A DNA stretch of 64,000 bases from CAVYTF01 sp963771435 (GCA_963771435.1 CAVYTF010000003.1:124001-188000); one strand, 5' to 3'; numbered from the stretch's first letter, positions 18,117 through 27,805 are shown. The notes: generated by a model from the sequence alone, not told the origin. Program-made: numbers and translations.

Positions 18117-20549
18117 TTATTTAATAGGCTGATTACGTTTACTAAACAAACTAAAAATTCTCTTTAAAAAAGGCTTTTTAGCATTATCATTATATCCATA
18201 ATTGTAGTTATAATTGTACCCGTAAGAATAGCCATACCCGCTGGAACTATTGTATCCATAATAGCCGCTGGTTCCAGTTAAAACCACATCATTTATCACT
18301 AAAACCATATTTTTAAGTACATGCTGTTCATAAAGTTCATTTACAAATTTGAGCTGTCGTTTTAAAGTGAATCGTTGACGTACTATATAAAAATTAAGGT
18401 CACTGTATTTAGTTATCACCTTAGGGTCACTAACCATACCTATTGGGGGGCAATCAATAATTATATAATCAAAATTTTCTTTTAAGTAGAGGAATAAATC
18501 ATCTAATTTAGGATTCAATATCAACTCCGCTGGGTTTGGAGCTATTGGACCACAGGGAAGCAAGAAATAATTTTCCTTCCCTGGTATAGGAACTATATTG
18601 TCTTGTATAGCAGTAGCACCTGCCAAATATGCCGTAATCCCCACTTTTATTCCTTCTAATCCTAGGTCTCGGCTTATTTTAGGTTTACGTAGGTCAAACT
18701 CTACTAAAACAACCCTCTTTCCCGCTGTAAGCATAGAGCTAAAATTCATAGAAAAAAAAGTTTTGCCTTCATTAGCCATGGTTGAAGTTATCATAATGGT
18801 AAAGGATTTTTTTTCTCTTAAAGAAAAATACTGCAGATTCGTGCGAATAACCCTGAATTGCTCAGCTAATACATTTCGGGATTTAAAGTCAATAAACCGT
18901 TGGCCAGATTTTTCATGGCTTATTTCACCTACGACTGGTATTTTCGTATATTTTAATATATCTGCTCTTGTAATGATTCTATCATTAAAAATTTCCCGGA
19001 GATAAATAAATAGCAATGGAATAACAACTCCTAAAAAAACAGCTACCAAATATAAAAGCAGTGGTTTAGGCTCTATCGGAAATGTTCCTGTGATTGCAGG
19101 GTCAATAGGACTGCTGTTGCCCACGGCAGATGAACGATTAATTGCAGATTCCTCTCTTTTTTCTAAAAGGTATAAATAGAGATTTTCTTTTATTCCTTGT
19201 TGCCGTTCTATTTCAAGTAATTTTTTTTGTTTTGAAGGAATAGAACTCATAGTCCCCATTATTCCATCATATTTTGCTTTTGCAAGTGTATATGCAGATC
19301 TGTAAGATTTCTCAATATTATTTACATTCTCTACGATCTTTGGTTGTAGTTGTTCTATCTGATCTTCCAGGGTAGATACAGCAATGTTGCCCTCAGGCAG
19401 CGTTTTTAGCAACTCTTTTCGTTGAAGTACTTCTTCATTATAAGTTTTAGTAAGATCAAGCAGTGTAGCATCTTCAATTCCTAAAGTAGATGGAACCAAC
19501 GTAAATTTTCGCGCAGGGTCATTCACATATTCACTCAGCATTTCTGCTACTTTTTCCTGAACCTGCAATTGATCCATCTGATCAAGAGCTTCTTTAGTAC
19601 GAGCTAAAGCAATCGATTGCTGACCGCTGTCAACTTCAGGGTTATTTTCTCTAAAACTAGATAATTGACTTTCAACACCACCCAATTCCCCTGTAATAAG
19701 CAACAACCGCTCTTCAACAAAATGAATAGTATTGTCTATCATTTGATTTTTGTCATCAATATTGGCATTTACGTACTCTATAGCAAGATTGTTAAGAATA
19801 TCCCTTCCTTTTGCTGGTATCGTGCTTGGATATGAAAGTTCTATAATGCTGGCATCTTTATTAAGAGGGTACGCATCTATGTGGTCTGCAATAATTTCAG
19901 CCATAGCTGATGGTGAATACCAAACAGCCCTATATTTATACTTTGGATTGTATTCGTCGAAATCGGAAATGTGTACTATAAAAGTAAAATCTTTTGTTTG
20001 TACGCTACTATTATTCGGTACTTGTTTTTCTCCCCTTGGGGTGATATAAAATATTTTATGTTGAGCCACCTTTATCTCAACTTCGTATTTATTCGTGGAA
20101 TCTCTTATGTACGTAAAATTAATAAATTTGTTGTTAGATGTATCATATACTTCGTTTTCAGCTATTTGTCCTTCTGAATAATACAATGTATTAATACCAA
20201 GATTCCGCACCACTTTTTGCATAATAGTCTTCGATCTTACAATTTCTACTTCATTCGCAAGATTGGATTTGCCATTTAATACAAGTGTCGATAATATTTC
20301 TTCTGAAAGATCAGCACCACTTTTTTTACTATCATCCTTAATAAGAAGCTCAATAGAATTACTATATACAGGTATTTTATAGCGCAGGTATAATGCCACA
20401 ACACCAATAAATAATATCAGTGAAAATATAAACCAAGGTAGGTAAGCAATATATTTTGTCAAAACCTCCTTTGGCAATGGCTTTTCCTGGTCATCCATTT
20501 TAACAAGTTGCGACCTTAAAGTCTCTATGGTAGAACTGTTTTCTTGCAT
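18117..20549 (-). CDS. Wzc-like co-polymerase with BY-kinase domain
   Basis: An 810-residue inner-membrane protein. A Wzz domain with a first TM near residues 34-52 is followed by a long periplasmic coiled-coil region (LSSFRENNPEVDSGQQSIAL and after), a second TM near residue 500 and a cytoplasmic tyrosine kinase. The kinase motifs are Walker A TSTMANEGKTFFSMNF, Walker A' VVLVEFDLRKPKI and Walker B YIIIDCPPIGM. The C-terminus is a tyrosine-rich tail (YGYSYGYNYNYNYGYN) for autophosphorylation. It controls chain length and export with Wza. In the P-loop, Asn replaces the Gly usual before EGK. Confidence 0.9.
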   Translation of the reverse strand: MQENSSTIETLRSQLVKMDDQEKPLPKEVLTKYIAYLPWFIFSLILFIGVVALYLRYKIPVYSNSIELLIKDDSKKSGADLSEEILSTLVLNGKSNLANEVEIVRSKTIMQKVVRNLGINTLYYSEGQIAENEVYDTSNNKFINFTYIRDSTNKYEVEIKVAQHKIFYITPRGEKQVPNNSSVQTKDFTFIVHISDFDEYNPKYKYRAVWYSPSAMAEIIADHIDAYPLNKDASIIELSYPSTIPAKGRDILNNLAIEYVNANIDDKNQMIDNTIHFVEERLLLITGELGGVESQLSSFRENNPEVDSGQQSIALARTKEALDQMDQLQVQEKVAEMLSEYVNDPARKFTLVPSTLGIEDATLLDLTKTYNEEVLQRKELLKTLPEGNIAVSTLEDQIEQLQPKIVENVNNIEKSYRSAYTLAKAKYDGIMGTMSSIPSKQKKLLEIERQQGIKENLYLYLLEKREESAINRSSAVGNSSPIDPAITGTFPIEPKPLLLYLVAVFLGVVIPLLFIYLREIFNDRIITRADILKYTKIPVVGEISHEKSGQRFIDFKSRNVLAEQFRVIRTNLQYFSLREKKSFTIMITSTMANEGKTFFSMNFSSMLTAGKRVVLVEFDLRKPKISRDLGLEGIKVGITAYLAGATAIQDNIVPIPGKENYFLLPCGPIAPNPAELILNPKLDDLFLYLKENFDYIIIDCPPIGMVSDPKVITKYSDLNFYIVRQRFTLKRQLKFVNELYEQHVLKNMVLVINDVVLTGTSGYYGYNSSSGYGYSYGYNYNYNYGYNDNAKKPFLKRIFSLFSKRNQPIK

Positions 20550-20582
20550 TTCAAAACAAGTTTAAATTTTAGCAGAATAAAT

Positions 20583-21437
20583 TTATTTCCTCAGAGCACT
20601 GATGCTTATAGCCGTTGCTGTAATTGCTCCTAATATGATCGAGATGATCCTAAAATTCCTTTCTCCGTTTGCATCGCTTAGTATTAGTTTATTCCTGTTT
20701 AACTCAACATAAACAATATCTCCCTGCTTAAGGTAAAAAAAAGGTGAATTAAATATCTTATTAGAAGTCAGGTCAACCCTCCCAAACTCGCGTTTCCCAT
20801 TTGCTTCGCGCACAACCAATATATTCTCCCTTTTTCCAAAAATACTCAGGTCGCTTGCCTCGCTTATTGCTTGTATAATAGTAATTTTTCCATCAGTAAC
20901 CGTAATTGTACCGGGGCGATTCACTTCTCCAAGAACATTTACTCTAAAATTAATGAGATTTACAATCACAGTTGGTTCTTTTAAAAACTGCAAAAGCTGC
21001 TTTTTTATTTTGTCTCCTACTTCGCTTAATGTAAGTCCCCTTACCTGAACATTCCCTAACTCAGGAAATTGGATATTCCCATCTCCATCTACCAGATAAC
21101 CATAATCACTTACTATTGGCGGGGCAGGATTCGAAGCAGAACCACTACTTTTACTTGCATCCGCACTTATGCTAAGTGTAGTAGCTGTCAGAACATTAAA
21201 TTGTTGTGCCGCTTCAGGATTTAGAGCCGTAACTAATATACTGATCCTGTCTCCTGGCTGTAACAAAAGCCTGAAATCCTTGCTAACAAGTTTTTCGGCA
21301 TCTGTTACACTATCATCTAAGTAAATCATATTTTTAAGCTGGGCAGCGCGTTTGCCCGTCGCTTTTGAAGAAAAACTGCAGGAATTTCCTGAAATAAGTA
21401 CAATAAATAAGACAAAAAATAGCAGAAGGGATCTCAT
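20583..21437 (-). CDS. Wza-like polysaccharide export lipoprotein
   Basis: A 284-residue protein with a lipoprotein signal (LLLFFVLFIVLISGNSC, Cys near residue 20). It contains a Poly_export domain (LLQPGDRISILVTALNPEA and YLVDGDGNIQFPELGNVQVR), one SLBB domain (VNVLGEVNRPGTITVTDGKI and AISEASDLSIFGKRENILVV), and a C-terminal hydrophobic helix. This is the short Bacteroidota form of Wza, forming the outer-membrane exit with Wzc. It is the first gene of the minus-strand operon. Confidence 0.9.
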   Translation of the reverse strand: MRSLLLFFVLFIVLISGNSCSFSSKATGKRAAQLKNMIYLDDSVTDAEKLVSKDFRLLLQPGDRISILVTALNPEAAQQFNVLTATTLSISADASKSSGSASNPAPPIVSDYGYLVDGDGNIQFPELGNVQVRGLTLSEVGDKIKKQLLQFLKEPTVIVNLINFRVNVLGEVNRPGTITVTDGKITIIQAISEASDLSIFGKRENILVVREANGKREFGRVDLTSNKIFNSPFFYLKQGDIVYVELNRNKLILSDANGERNFRIISIILGAITATAISISALRK

Positions 21438-21506
21438 AGTAAAATTTAATGGTTAAGTTTGTAAATTCTCATTTTTTTGTAGAAAATAAGCTCATTCTTT
21501 GGCTGA

Positions 21507-21514
21507 CAAAAATA
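21507..21514 (-). promoter_or_regulatory. Putative -7 box of polysaccharide operon
   Basis: On the minus strand this reads TATTTTTG, an exact match to TAnnTTTG, about 70 bases before the Wza-like start. No TTTG was found at the right distance upstream. The gap 21438-21932 otherwise holds only the 42-bp repeat array. Confidence 0.3.
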
Positions 21515-21701
21515 TGGCGGCAAAGCTAATATAAAAATCTGCATTACCATTTTTATAGGAATAATAATAAAAACACACTTTGTTCATGCTTATTCAGTCC
21601 ATAGTTCCACTTAATTATTTCATATAAAACTTCCTCAGGGTAAATGTTTTTCAGCACTGCATCTACTTTTTCAATAACAAAACGCTTGGTTCAATAGTTG
21701 T

Positions 21702-21872
21702 GATCACTTGATTTTACGCGTTCCGATTTATCGGAAAATGATAAATCACCTGATTTTGTACGTTCCGATTTATCGGAGGATGGCAAATCACCTGATTTTA
21801 CACGTTTTGATTTATCGGAGGATAGCAAATCACCTGATTTACCCTATTCTGATAAAGCGGAGGCAGTAAAAT
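21702..21872. repeat. 42-bp tandem repeat, 4 copies
   Basis: Four units with anchors CACYTGATT at 21705, 21747, 21789 and 21831, exactly 42 bases apart. Each of the first three contains the near-palindrome TTYYGATTTATCGGA. The array stays open in one plus-strand frame (14-residue unit similar to SPDFTRSDLSEDGK) but has no usable start codon. It lies about 265 bases upstream of the Wza-like gene and beyond the stop of kmo. Confidence 0.85.
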
Positions 21873-21932
21873 CAATTTTGGGGATTCCTGAGGAGAAAGG
21901 AAAGTTGTTTTGCGCGATGAGGTATTTTACCT

Positions 21933-23276
21933 CTATAGTTTTGATAAGATCAGCCTTTCCACTTCTTCCCCCTGCCAGATCTCCTCAATATTCTCCATCT
22001 CCATCACTTCCTGCATGATGGCCTCCTGTTTTTCGCTGTTCCGCAGCGCCTCGCTGTATCTTATTTGCGGGCTAAAAGTAACCTGTGTATAAGCAGGTAT
22101 CCATTTATCAGGGTATTTCGCATGAAGCCGGCCTTCTATTTTCTTTTGTAATAAAAAACGCCCGTCCGCCACTTTCTCCCTCATTTCAATAAAATTCTTC
22201 AGCGCCATTTCCGCAATAGCGTCTGCATCTGGCTTGCGCAACTGTTGAAATTCCGCAAAAATCCTTTCCCAATCATCCCCGGGATCAGTCATTAGTTCAT
22301 CCAGCACCACGCAATCCTCAAACCCGCAGTTCATCCCTTGACCAAAAAACGGCACCATCGCATGTGCAGCATCCCCAATCAGCGCAAACCTTCCCTCCCT
22401 CACCCACGGAAAACATTTTACCGTCACAAGGGAAGATGTTGGGTTATGAAGGAATTCGTCTACATAATTTGGCATCAGCCTAATGGCATCAGGGAATGTT
22501 TTTTCAAAAAATGCCCGCACTTTTTCCTCCGTATTTAATTTTTCAAACGACAATTCTCCCTCAAAAGGAAAGAACAGTGTGCAGGTAAAGCTCCCATCAA
22601 GGTTAGGCAGTGCGATCAGCATAAATTCCTTTCGTGGCCATATATGCAAAGCATTTTTATCAATAAGAAAACTTCCATTTTCCCCTGCGGGAATGGTCAA
22701 TTCCTTATAGCCGCAATCAATATAAAACTGGTTATAATCAAACTTCTCATGCTGTAGTTGATGCTGCAAACGCGCAGCACTATAAGCTCCATCCGCCCCA
22801 AAAATAATATCCTCATAAATGATTGATAGCTCATGGCTGATAGTATTTTCAAAGGTTATAGCATTCTCATCCCAGTCAATATGAGCACATTTTTGATTGA
22901 AATTGAGCTTAACGCCATTTTCCTCCGCCAGGTCCATCAACATCCCATTCAGTGTCCCCCGCGAAACAGAATTAATAAACTGCCCTTCCTTCCCATACGG
23001 CTGAAATGCAGTAGAATTATCCGCATTATGAATAAACCTACCATGCATAGGAATGGCAATCTTTTTCATTTGCTCCGCAATACCAATTAATTCAAGGGCC
23101 CGAAGTCCTCTGTCACTAAGCGCAAGGTTGATAGAGCGCCCTGCCACAATTTTTTCCTTCCGCATATCTCCGCGTCGTTCAAACAATTGCACTTTATGCC
23201 CCCGCTTTGCCAAATAAATGGACAACAGCGAGCCAACCAACCCCGCACCAATAATTGTAATATTCTTTTGCTTCAT
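21933..23276 (-). CDS. kmo: Kynurenine 3-monooxygenase
   Basis: A 447-residue FAD-dependent hydroxylase converting L-kynurenine to 3-hydroxykynurenine with NADPH and O2. The FAD-binding GxGxxG is TIIGAGLVGSLLSIYLAKRG at residues 5-24; GRSINLALSDRGLRALE is typical of KMO; GDAAHAMVPFFGQGMNCGFE near residue 305 is the second FAD motif. A short in-frame insertion (NTISHELSII, near residue 155) contains a low-complexity word also found in tilS. The start overlaps the kynU stop by four bases, indicating coupling. Confidence 0.93.
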   Translation of the reverse strand: MKQKNITIIGAGLVGSLLSIYLAKRGHKVQLFERRGDMRKEKIVAGRSINLALSDRGLRALELIGIAEQMKKIAIPMHGRFIHNADNSTAFQPYGKEGQFINSVSRGTLNGMLMDLAEENGVKLNFNQKCAHIDWDENAITFENTISHELSIIYEDIIFGADGAYSAARLQHQLQHEKFDYNQFYIDCGYKELTIPAGENGSFLIDKNALHIWPRKEFMLIALPNLDGSFTCTLFFPFEGELSFEKLNTEEKVRAFFEKTFPDAIRLMPNYVDEFLHNPTSSLVTVKCFPWVREGRFALIGDAAHAMVPFFGQGMNCGFEDCVVLDELMTDPGDDWERIFAEFQQLRKPDADAIAEMALKNFIEMREKVADGRFLLQKKIEGRLHAKYPDKWIPAYTQVTFSPQIRYSEALRNSEKQEAIMQEVMEMENIEEIWQGEEVERLILSKL

Positions 23277-24544
23277 TTTAAAATAAGGCTAATAATATTC
23301 CCAAACCTACAAACATCTTCAAATGTATTATACAAAGGCACAGGCGCAATGCGAATAACATTTGGTTCCCGCCAATCAGCCACTACACTTTGTTTGGTAA
23401 GATACTCAAAAACTTCTTTTCCTTTTTCATGCATTAATAAAGAGACTTGGCAACCGCGTTCTTCTTCATTTGCAGGCGTGATGATTTCAATGTTTTTATT
23501 CTGCGATGTATTTATTTCATTCAAAATAAAATGCAGGTAGCCTGAAAGCATTTTTCCTTTTGCAATTAAGTTTTTCATTCCCGCTTCTTCAAATATATCC
23601 AGCGAAGCTTTATGTGCTGCCATTGACAAAATTGGCGCATTACTTAACTGCCAACCCTCAGCCGTTGGGATGGGTTCAAAGTCCTTCTCCATTTTAAAAC
23701 GGCTTTCTTTTGTATGCCCCCACCAGCCTGCAAAGCGGGACAATTGTGTGTTTGTGATATGTTTTTGGTGAATGAAAACCCCTGCAATGCCGCCCGGCCC
23801 TGAGTTTAAATATTTATAAGAACACCAACAGGCAAAATCAACATCCCAATCATGCAATTTAAGCTCAACATTTCCTGCTGCGTGTGCCAAATCAAAGCCT
23901 GCATAAGCACCAACGGTATGTGCAGCTTCAGTAATTTTTTTTGTGTTGAATAATTGGCCAGTGTAATAATTAACACCGCCAAATAAAACCAGCGCAATGC
24001 TCTCGCCATGTTGTTCAATCGCTGAAAGAATATCTTCTGTGCGAATGGTGTGTTCTCCATTGCATGATGCTATTTCTATAATTGTATCTGCTGGATCTAA
24101 GCCATGAAACCTTACCTGCGATTCCATTGCATATTGGTCGGAGGGAAAAGCTTTTGCTTCGCAGATGATTTTATAACGCTGTTTGGTAGGGCGATAAAAG
24201 GAAACCATCAGCAAATGCAGGTTTACCGTAAGCTGGTTCATTGCTACAATTTCTTCCGGCAATCCACCAAGAATTTTTGAAAGCAATTGTGGAAATATTT
24301 CATGGTAAGAAAGCCATGCATTTTTCGCCTGCAAATGCCCATCTACGCCAAGCTTTTCCCAGTCATCTAATTCTTGCTGTATATATTCCCTTGTTGATTT
24401 TGGCTGAAGCCCCAAAGAATTCCCAGTGAAATAAACGCAATCCTTTCCCTTGTGCTGTGGTATAAAGAATTTGTCGCGAAAATGTTTCAGAGCATCTTCT
24501 TCATCCAGTTGTTTTGCAAAAGAAAGCGTGTTTTGAAAATTCAT
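23273..24544 (-). CDS. kynU: Kynureninase
   Basis: A 423-residue PLP-dependent hydrolase cleaving kynurenine and 3-hydroxykynurenine to (3-hydroxy)anthranilate and alanine. The opening YFTGNSLGLQPKSTREYIQ, the GFDLAHAAGNVELKLHDWDV segment and the PLP-lysine region CWCSYKYLNSGPGGIAG (Lys near residue 230) are diagnostic. RFAGWWGH and QLSNAPILSMA are also typical. It lies in an operon with kmo, a RidA-type gene and an aldehyde dehydrogenase. Confidence 0.94.
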   Translation of the reverse strand: MNFQNTLSFAKQLDEEDALKHFRDKFFIPQHKGKDCVYFTGNSLGLQPKSTREYIQQELDDWEKLGVDGHLQAKNAWLSYHEIFPQLLSKILGGLPEEIVAMNQLTVNLHLLMVSFYRPTKQRYKIICEAKAFPSDQYAMESQVRFHGLDPADTIIEIASCNGEHTIRTEDILSAIEQHGESIALVLFGGVNYYTGQLFNTKKITEAAHTVGAYAGFDLAHAAGNVELKLHDWDVDFACWCSYKYLNSGPGGIAGVFIHQKHITNTQLSRFAGWWGHTKESRFKMEKDFEPIPTAEGWQLSNAPILSMAAHKASLDIFEEAGMKNLIAKGKMLSGYLHFILNEINTSQNKNIEIITPANEEERGCQVSLLMHEKGKEVFEYLTKQSVVADWREPNVIRIAPVPLYNTFEDVCRFGNIISLILK

Positions 24545-24547
24545 TTT

Positions 24548-24961
24548 TTAAATCGTTGCGATTACTTTCAATTCAATAGAAATAGGAGAGGGAAGGCTTT
24601 TTACTTCCACAGTAGTTCTGCATGCCTGTACATCTTTAAAATATTCTGCGTAAACTTTATTATAAACCGGGAAATCATTTTTCATATCAGTAAGGAAAAC
24701 AGTTACATCAATAATATTCTTCCAATTGCTGCCTGCCGCTTCTAATACGGCTTTCACGTTGGCAAATACCTGATAGCATTCTGCCTCAATATCGTGCTTT
24801 AAAATATTTCCATGATTATCTAATTCTAATCCTGGAATAGAATTGTCTTTTACATTGCGTGAACCAATTCCCGAAAGAAAAAGAAGATTACTAACTCTTC
24901 TTGCATGCGGATATGCGCCAAGAGGTTTTGCTGCTAAATCTGTTTTAATTATTTCATTCAT
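24548..24961 (-). CDS. RidA-family deaminase, probably 2-aminomuconate deaminase
   Basis: A 137-residue RidA/YjgF-fold protein: AAKPLGAYPHARRVSNLLFLSG at the start, the GN..H..EA.C YQVFANVKAVLEAAGSNW region and a CRTTVEVKSLPSPISIELKV ending, which includes the substrate-binding Arg. Some family members remove imines or enamines in general, while the branch in kynurenine operons hydrolyses 2-aminomuconate. Its place between kynU and the aldehyde dehydrogenase, three bases from each, supports the second reading. Confidence 0.75.
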   Translation of the reverse strand: MNEIIKTDLAAKPLGAYPHARRVSNLLFLSGIGSRNVKDNSIPGLELDNHGNILKHDIEAECYQVFANVKAVLEAAGSNWKNIIDVTVFLTDMKNDFPVYNKVYAEYFKDVQACRTTVEVKSLPSPISIELKVIATI

Positions 24962-24964
24962 ATG

Positions 24965-26422
24965 CTACAATTCAACGCAGACATTCTTTGCCTCAGTAAA
25001 AAACCTTAAAGCCTCCCATCCGCCTTCCTTTCCAACACCACTATTTTTCATTCCGCCAAATGGTGTACGTAGATCACGAACAAGCCAGCAGTTAACCCAG
25101 ATAATTCCTGATTGTACTTTTTGCGCCATGCGGTTTGCTTTTGAAATATCCTGTGTCCATATTGTTGCTGAAAGGCCGTAATTAGTAACATTTGCAAGTT
25201 GCAATGCTTCCTGCTCTGTTTTAAAAGATTGTAAAGTAACAACAGGCCCAAAGATCTCTTCCATATTTGTTTTACAAGAAGGCCCCAGACCATCTATGAT
25301 GGTAGGCTCAATAAAAAAGCCATCAGCACATCTGCCTGATAATTTAACTGCATTACCACCGTATAAAATATTTCCACCTTCTTCTTTTGCAAAAGCAATA
25401 CACGACATTACTTTATCAAAATGAACTTTACTTACTACTGCGCCTTGTTTTGTTTTTTCATCAAGGGGATCGCCTACAATTAATTCTTTTGTTCGCTCAA
25501 TAAATTCCTCTTTGAACTTTTCATAAATACTTTCTTCAATCAAAATCCTGCTGCCGCATAAGCAAATTTGTCCCTGGTTAGAAAAAGAAGATTGTAAAGT
25601 TGTCTGCATCATTTTCTCCCAATCACAATCGGCAAAAATGATATTTGGGTTTTTACCTCCTAATTCCAGCGATAGCTTTTTAAACATTGGCGCAGCAATA
25701 GCAGCAATCTGCTGGCCTGCGCGTGTACTTCCAGTGAAAGAAATTGCTTTTATGTCTATATGTTTTACAATGGCTTCTCCGCAGGAAGGTCCTGTGCCAT
25801 ATATAATATTTAAAACACCATCGGGCAAACCAGCTTCCTTACAAATATGTGCCAGCAAGTAAGCCGTAACAGGCGTAACTTCTGAAGGCTTTGCAATAAC
25901 GCAATTTCCTGCGGCAAGAGCAGGAGCAATTTTCCAGGTAAATAGATATAAAGGAAGGTTCCATGGAGAAATACAACCAACAATGCTTATAGGTTGGCGC
26001 AACGTATAGTTAATGGCTTTATCCTCCATCTGGTGGCTTTCAGAAGCAAAATGCATGATGCCCGTTGCAAAAAAGCGGAAGTTCGATGAAGCTCTTGCAA
26101 TGTCCATCTTCTTGCTCAGCCACAAAGGCTTACCTGTATCTGTTGTTTCAGCAAGCGCAAGTTCGTCTGCATTTTCATCAATCAATTCTGCGATTTTATT
26201 CAGAATTATAAACCTTGTCTCTGTAGCTGTTGTTGCCCATTTCTCAAAAACATCTTTTGCAGCAATAACAGCCGCATTTACATCTTCCTCATCGCTATCG
26301 GGTGTTTGAGAAAATATCTCACCAGTAGCAGGATTAATATTATCAAGGTATTTTTTACTTATCGGCTCAACAAAATTGCCGCCGATATAATTCTGAAGAT
26401 GGTATGGAATGGATAGGTTCAT
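24965..26422 (-). CDS. Aldehyde dehydrogenase, likely 2-aminomuconic semialdehyde dehydrogenase
   Basis: A 485-residue NAD-dependent aldehyde dehydrogenase. It shows ISPWNLPLYLFTWKIAPALA, FTGSTRAGQQIAAIAAP, the catalytic-Glu motif LSLELGGKNPNIIF and the catalytic-Cys motif SNQGQICLCGSRI near residue 285. The ending NSGVGKEGGWEALRFFTEAK is usual for the 2-hydroxymuconate/aminomuconate semialdehyde branch. With RidA it would take tryptophan carbon beyond 3-hydroxyanthranilate. The dioxygenase and decarboxylase needed between are not in the window. Confidence 0.85.
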   Translation of the reverse strand: MNLSIPYHLQNYIGGNFVEPISKKYLDNINPATGEIFSQTPDSDEEDVNAAVIAAKDVFEKWATTATETRFIILNKIAELIDENADELALAETTDTGKPLWLSKKMDIARASSNFRFFATGIMHFASESHQMEDKAINYTLRQPISIVGCISPWNLPLYLFTWKIAPALAAGNCVIAKPSEVTPVTAYLLAHICKEAGLPDGVLNIIYGTGPSCGEAIVKHIDIKAISFTGSTRAGQQIAAIAAPMFKKLSLELGGKNPNIIFADCDWEKMMQTTLQSSFSNQGQICLCGSRILIEESIYEKFKEEFIERTKELIVGDPLDEKTKQGAVVSKVHFDKVMSCIAFAKEEGGNILYGGNAVKLSGRCADGFFIEPTIIDGLGPSCKTNMEEIFGPVVTLQSFKTEQEALQLANVTNYGLSATIWTQDISKANRMAQKVQSGIIWVNCWLVRDLRTPFGGMKNSGVGKEGGWEALRFFTEAKNVCVEL

Positions 26423-26450
26423 CAGTTAGTTCATTTCTCTTCTAAATTCA

Positions 26451-26855
26451 TTACCAGTCAAATGTTACGTCCTGCACAATATCCTGGTGAAGGCTTTTGG
26501 CAACAGGGCAGGTGAGCGCCGCCCGTTCAAGGATGGCCTTTTGCTTTTCATCTGCAACCATATTTTCCGGAAAGCGGAAATGCAGTTTAACCCCCGTTAT
26601 TCGTCTTGGCTCTGTTCCCATTATTTTTGTTACATCAATAATAGTTCCCTCAAGATCCACATTCATATCCCTCGCTTTAATGCCCATAATGGTCATCATA
26701 CAGCTTCCCAACGCGGTGGCTACAATATCAGTTGGTGAAAAACGTTCTCCTTTTCCGTTATTATCAGTTGGCGCATCTGTTTCAATAATCGTTTTACTTT
26801 GCAGGTGTTCAGCTTCTGTTCTTAGGTTTCCTTTATATTTTATATGTGAAAGCAT
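26451..26855 (-). CDS. OsmC-family protein
   Basis: A 134-residue OsmC/Ohr-fold protein from the ATG at 26855 (an 11-residue upstream extension is less likely). Motifs are FSPTDIVATALGSCMMTIMGI, containing the first reactive Cys, and RAALTCPVAKSLH with the second. These are the peroxidatic and resolving cysteines of a thiol peroxidase-type fold. It is 28 bases upstream of the aldehyde dehydrogenase on the same strand and may be the first gene of the kynurenine operon. A link to oxygen-consuming catabolism is only inferred. Confidence 0.87.
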   Translation of the reverse strand: MLSHIKYKGNLRTEAEHLQSKTIIETDAPTDNNGKGERFSPTDIVATALGSCMMTIMGIKARDMNVDLEGTIIDVTKIMGTEPRRITGVKLHFRFPENMVADEKQKAILERAALTCPVAKSLHQDIVQDVTFDW

Positions 26856-26896
26856 TACTCTATTTTTACATAAATTTACAAGATACAAATCAATTC

Positions 26897-27766
26897 ATGG
26901 CAAAGAAACTAAACTTTCTCATTTTACTCTGCACAATATCGATCATTTCATTTGGCCAAACGTCCTCAACTTCTACTACTGAGCTTACTCCCGAGCAAAA
27001 AAAAGAACAGCGGAAGGAACATCTCCAGCAAATGATGAAAGAGGAAGAAGAAGGTGCACTTGTCTATCACAGGCAAAATGGTTTTGGTATAAAACTAAAT
27101 ACTGATGGGCTAAGTTTTCTTTATGAACACGGGAAATATAAAACATTAACTAAAACAAATCTCTGGTGGGTGGAACTTGGCGAACGGCACGATAAAAAAG
27201 AAGACAGCCAAAGCAGCGGCAGCTATTCTGATGGATCGTCGCTTGGCAACCCCTTTAAATATGGGAAAATAAATAACTTTTATTATCTCAAAGCAGGCAT
27301 CGGTCAGCAATTATTGATCGGGGGAAAAGGCAACCCTAACGGAGTAGCTGTTTCGTTTATTTATGGCGGCGGCCTGAGCCTTGGAATGCTGAAACCATAT
27401 TATTTAAGCGTCGCAGGTACGGTACAGGATCCTTATGATAGTACTGTTCTTGATGTGACAAACCAGCAGGACATTAGATATTCTCAGTCAACTGCAAACC
27501 AATTTTTAGGCAATACTTCAGACAGTGTTATACTTGGCTCATCAGGTTTTGGAAAAGGGCTTAATGAATTAACATTTGTTCCCGGTGTGCATGCTCGGGT
27601 TGCGCTCAGGTTTGATTACGGGCGTTATAAACAAACCCTTTCTGCCATTGAAGTGGGCGTAGATGCAGAATATTACACGCAAAATATGCCCATAATGGCA
27701 TTGGAAAACCCATCTAAATTCTTTTTTAATGGCTATGTGGCCTTTGTTTTTGGGGGAAGAAGATAG
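26897..27766 (+). CDS. Putative outer-membrane beta-barrel protein
   Basis: A 289-residue protein from the ATG at 26897, chosen because it begins a good signal peptide (MAKKLNFLILLCTISIISFGQ). A helical, charged stretch (TPEQKKEQRKEHLQQMMKEE) precedes alternating beta strands with glycine turns and an aromatic-rich end (FFFNGYVAFVFGGRR). No family recognised. It is divergent from OsmC and 39 bases upstream of lipA, with no visible link to it. Confidence 0.65.
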   Translation: MAKKLNFLILLCTISIISFGQTSSTSTTELTPEQKKEQRKEHLQQMMKEEEEGALVYHRQNGFGIKLNTDGLSFLYEHGKYKTLTKTNLWWVELGERHDKKEDSQSSGSYSDGSSLGNPFKYGKINNFYYLKAGIGQQLLIGGKGNPNGVAVSFIYGGGLSLGMLKPYYLSVAGTVQDPYDSTVLDVTNQQDIRYSQSTANQFLGNTSDSVILGSSGFGKGLNELTFVPGVHARVALRFDYGRYKQTLSAIEVGVDAEYYTQNMPIMALENPSKFFFNGYVAFVFGGRR

Positions 27767-27805
27767 GGAATGATGAATTGCGAATAGCGACTTACAAACT
27801 TTTTT

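Noticed and set aside
18117..20549. Inactive kinase in the Wzc-like protein because the P-loop reads NEGKT
   Set aside because: Lys and Thr of the P-loop and the Walker A' and B motifs are present; the single Asn change is not enough to claim loss.
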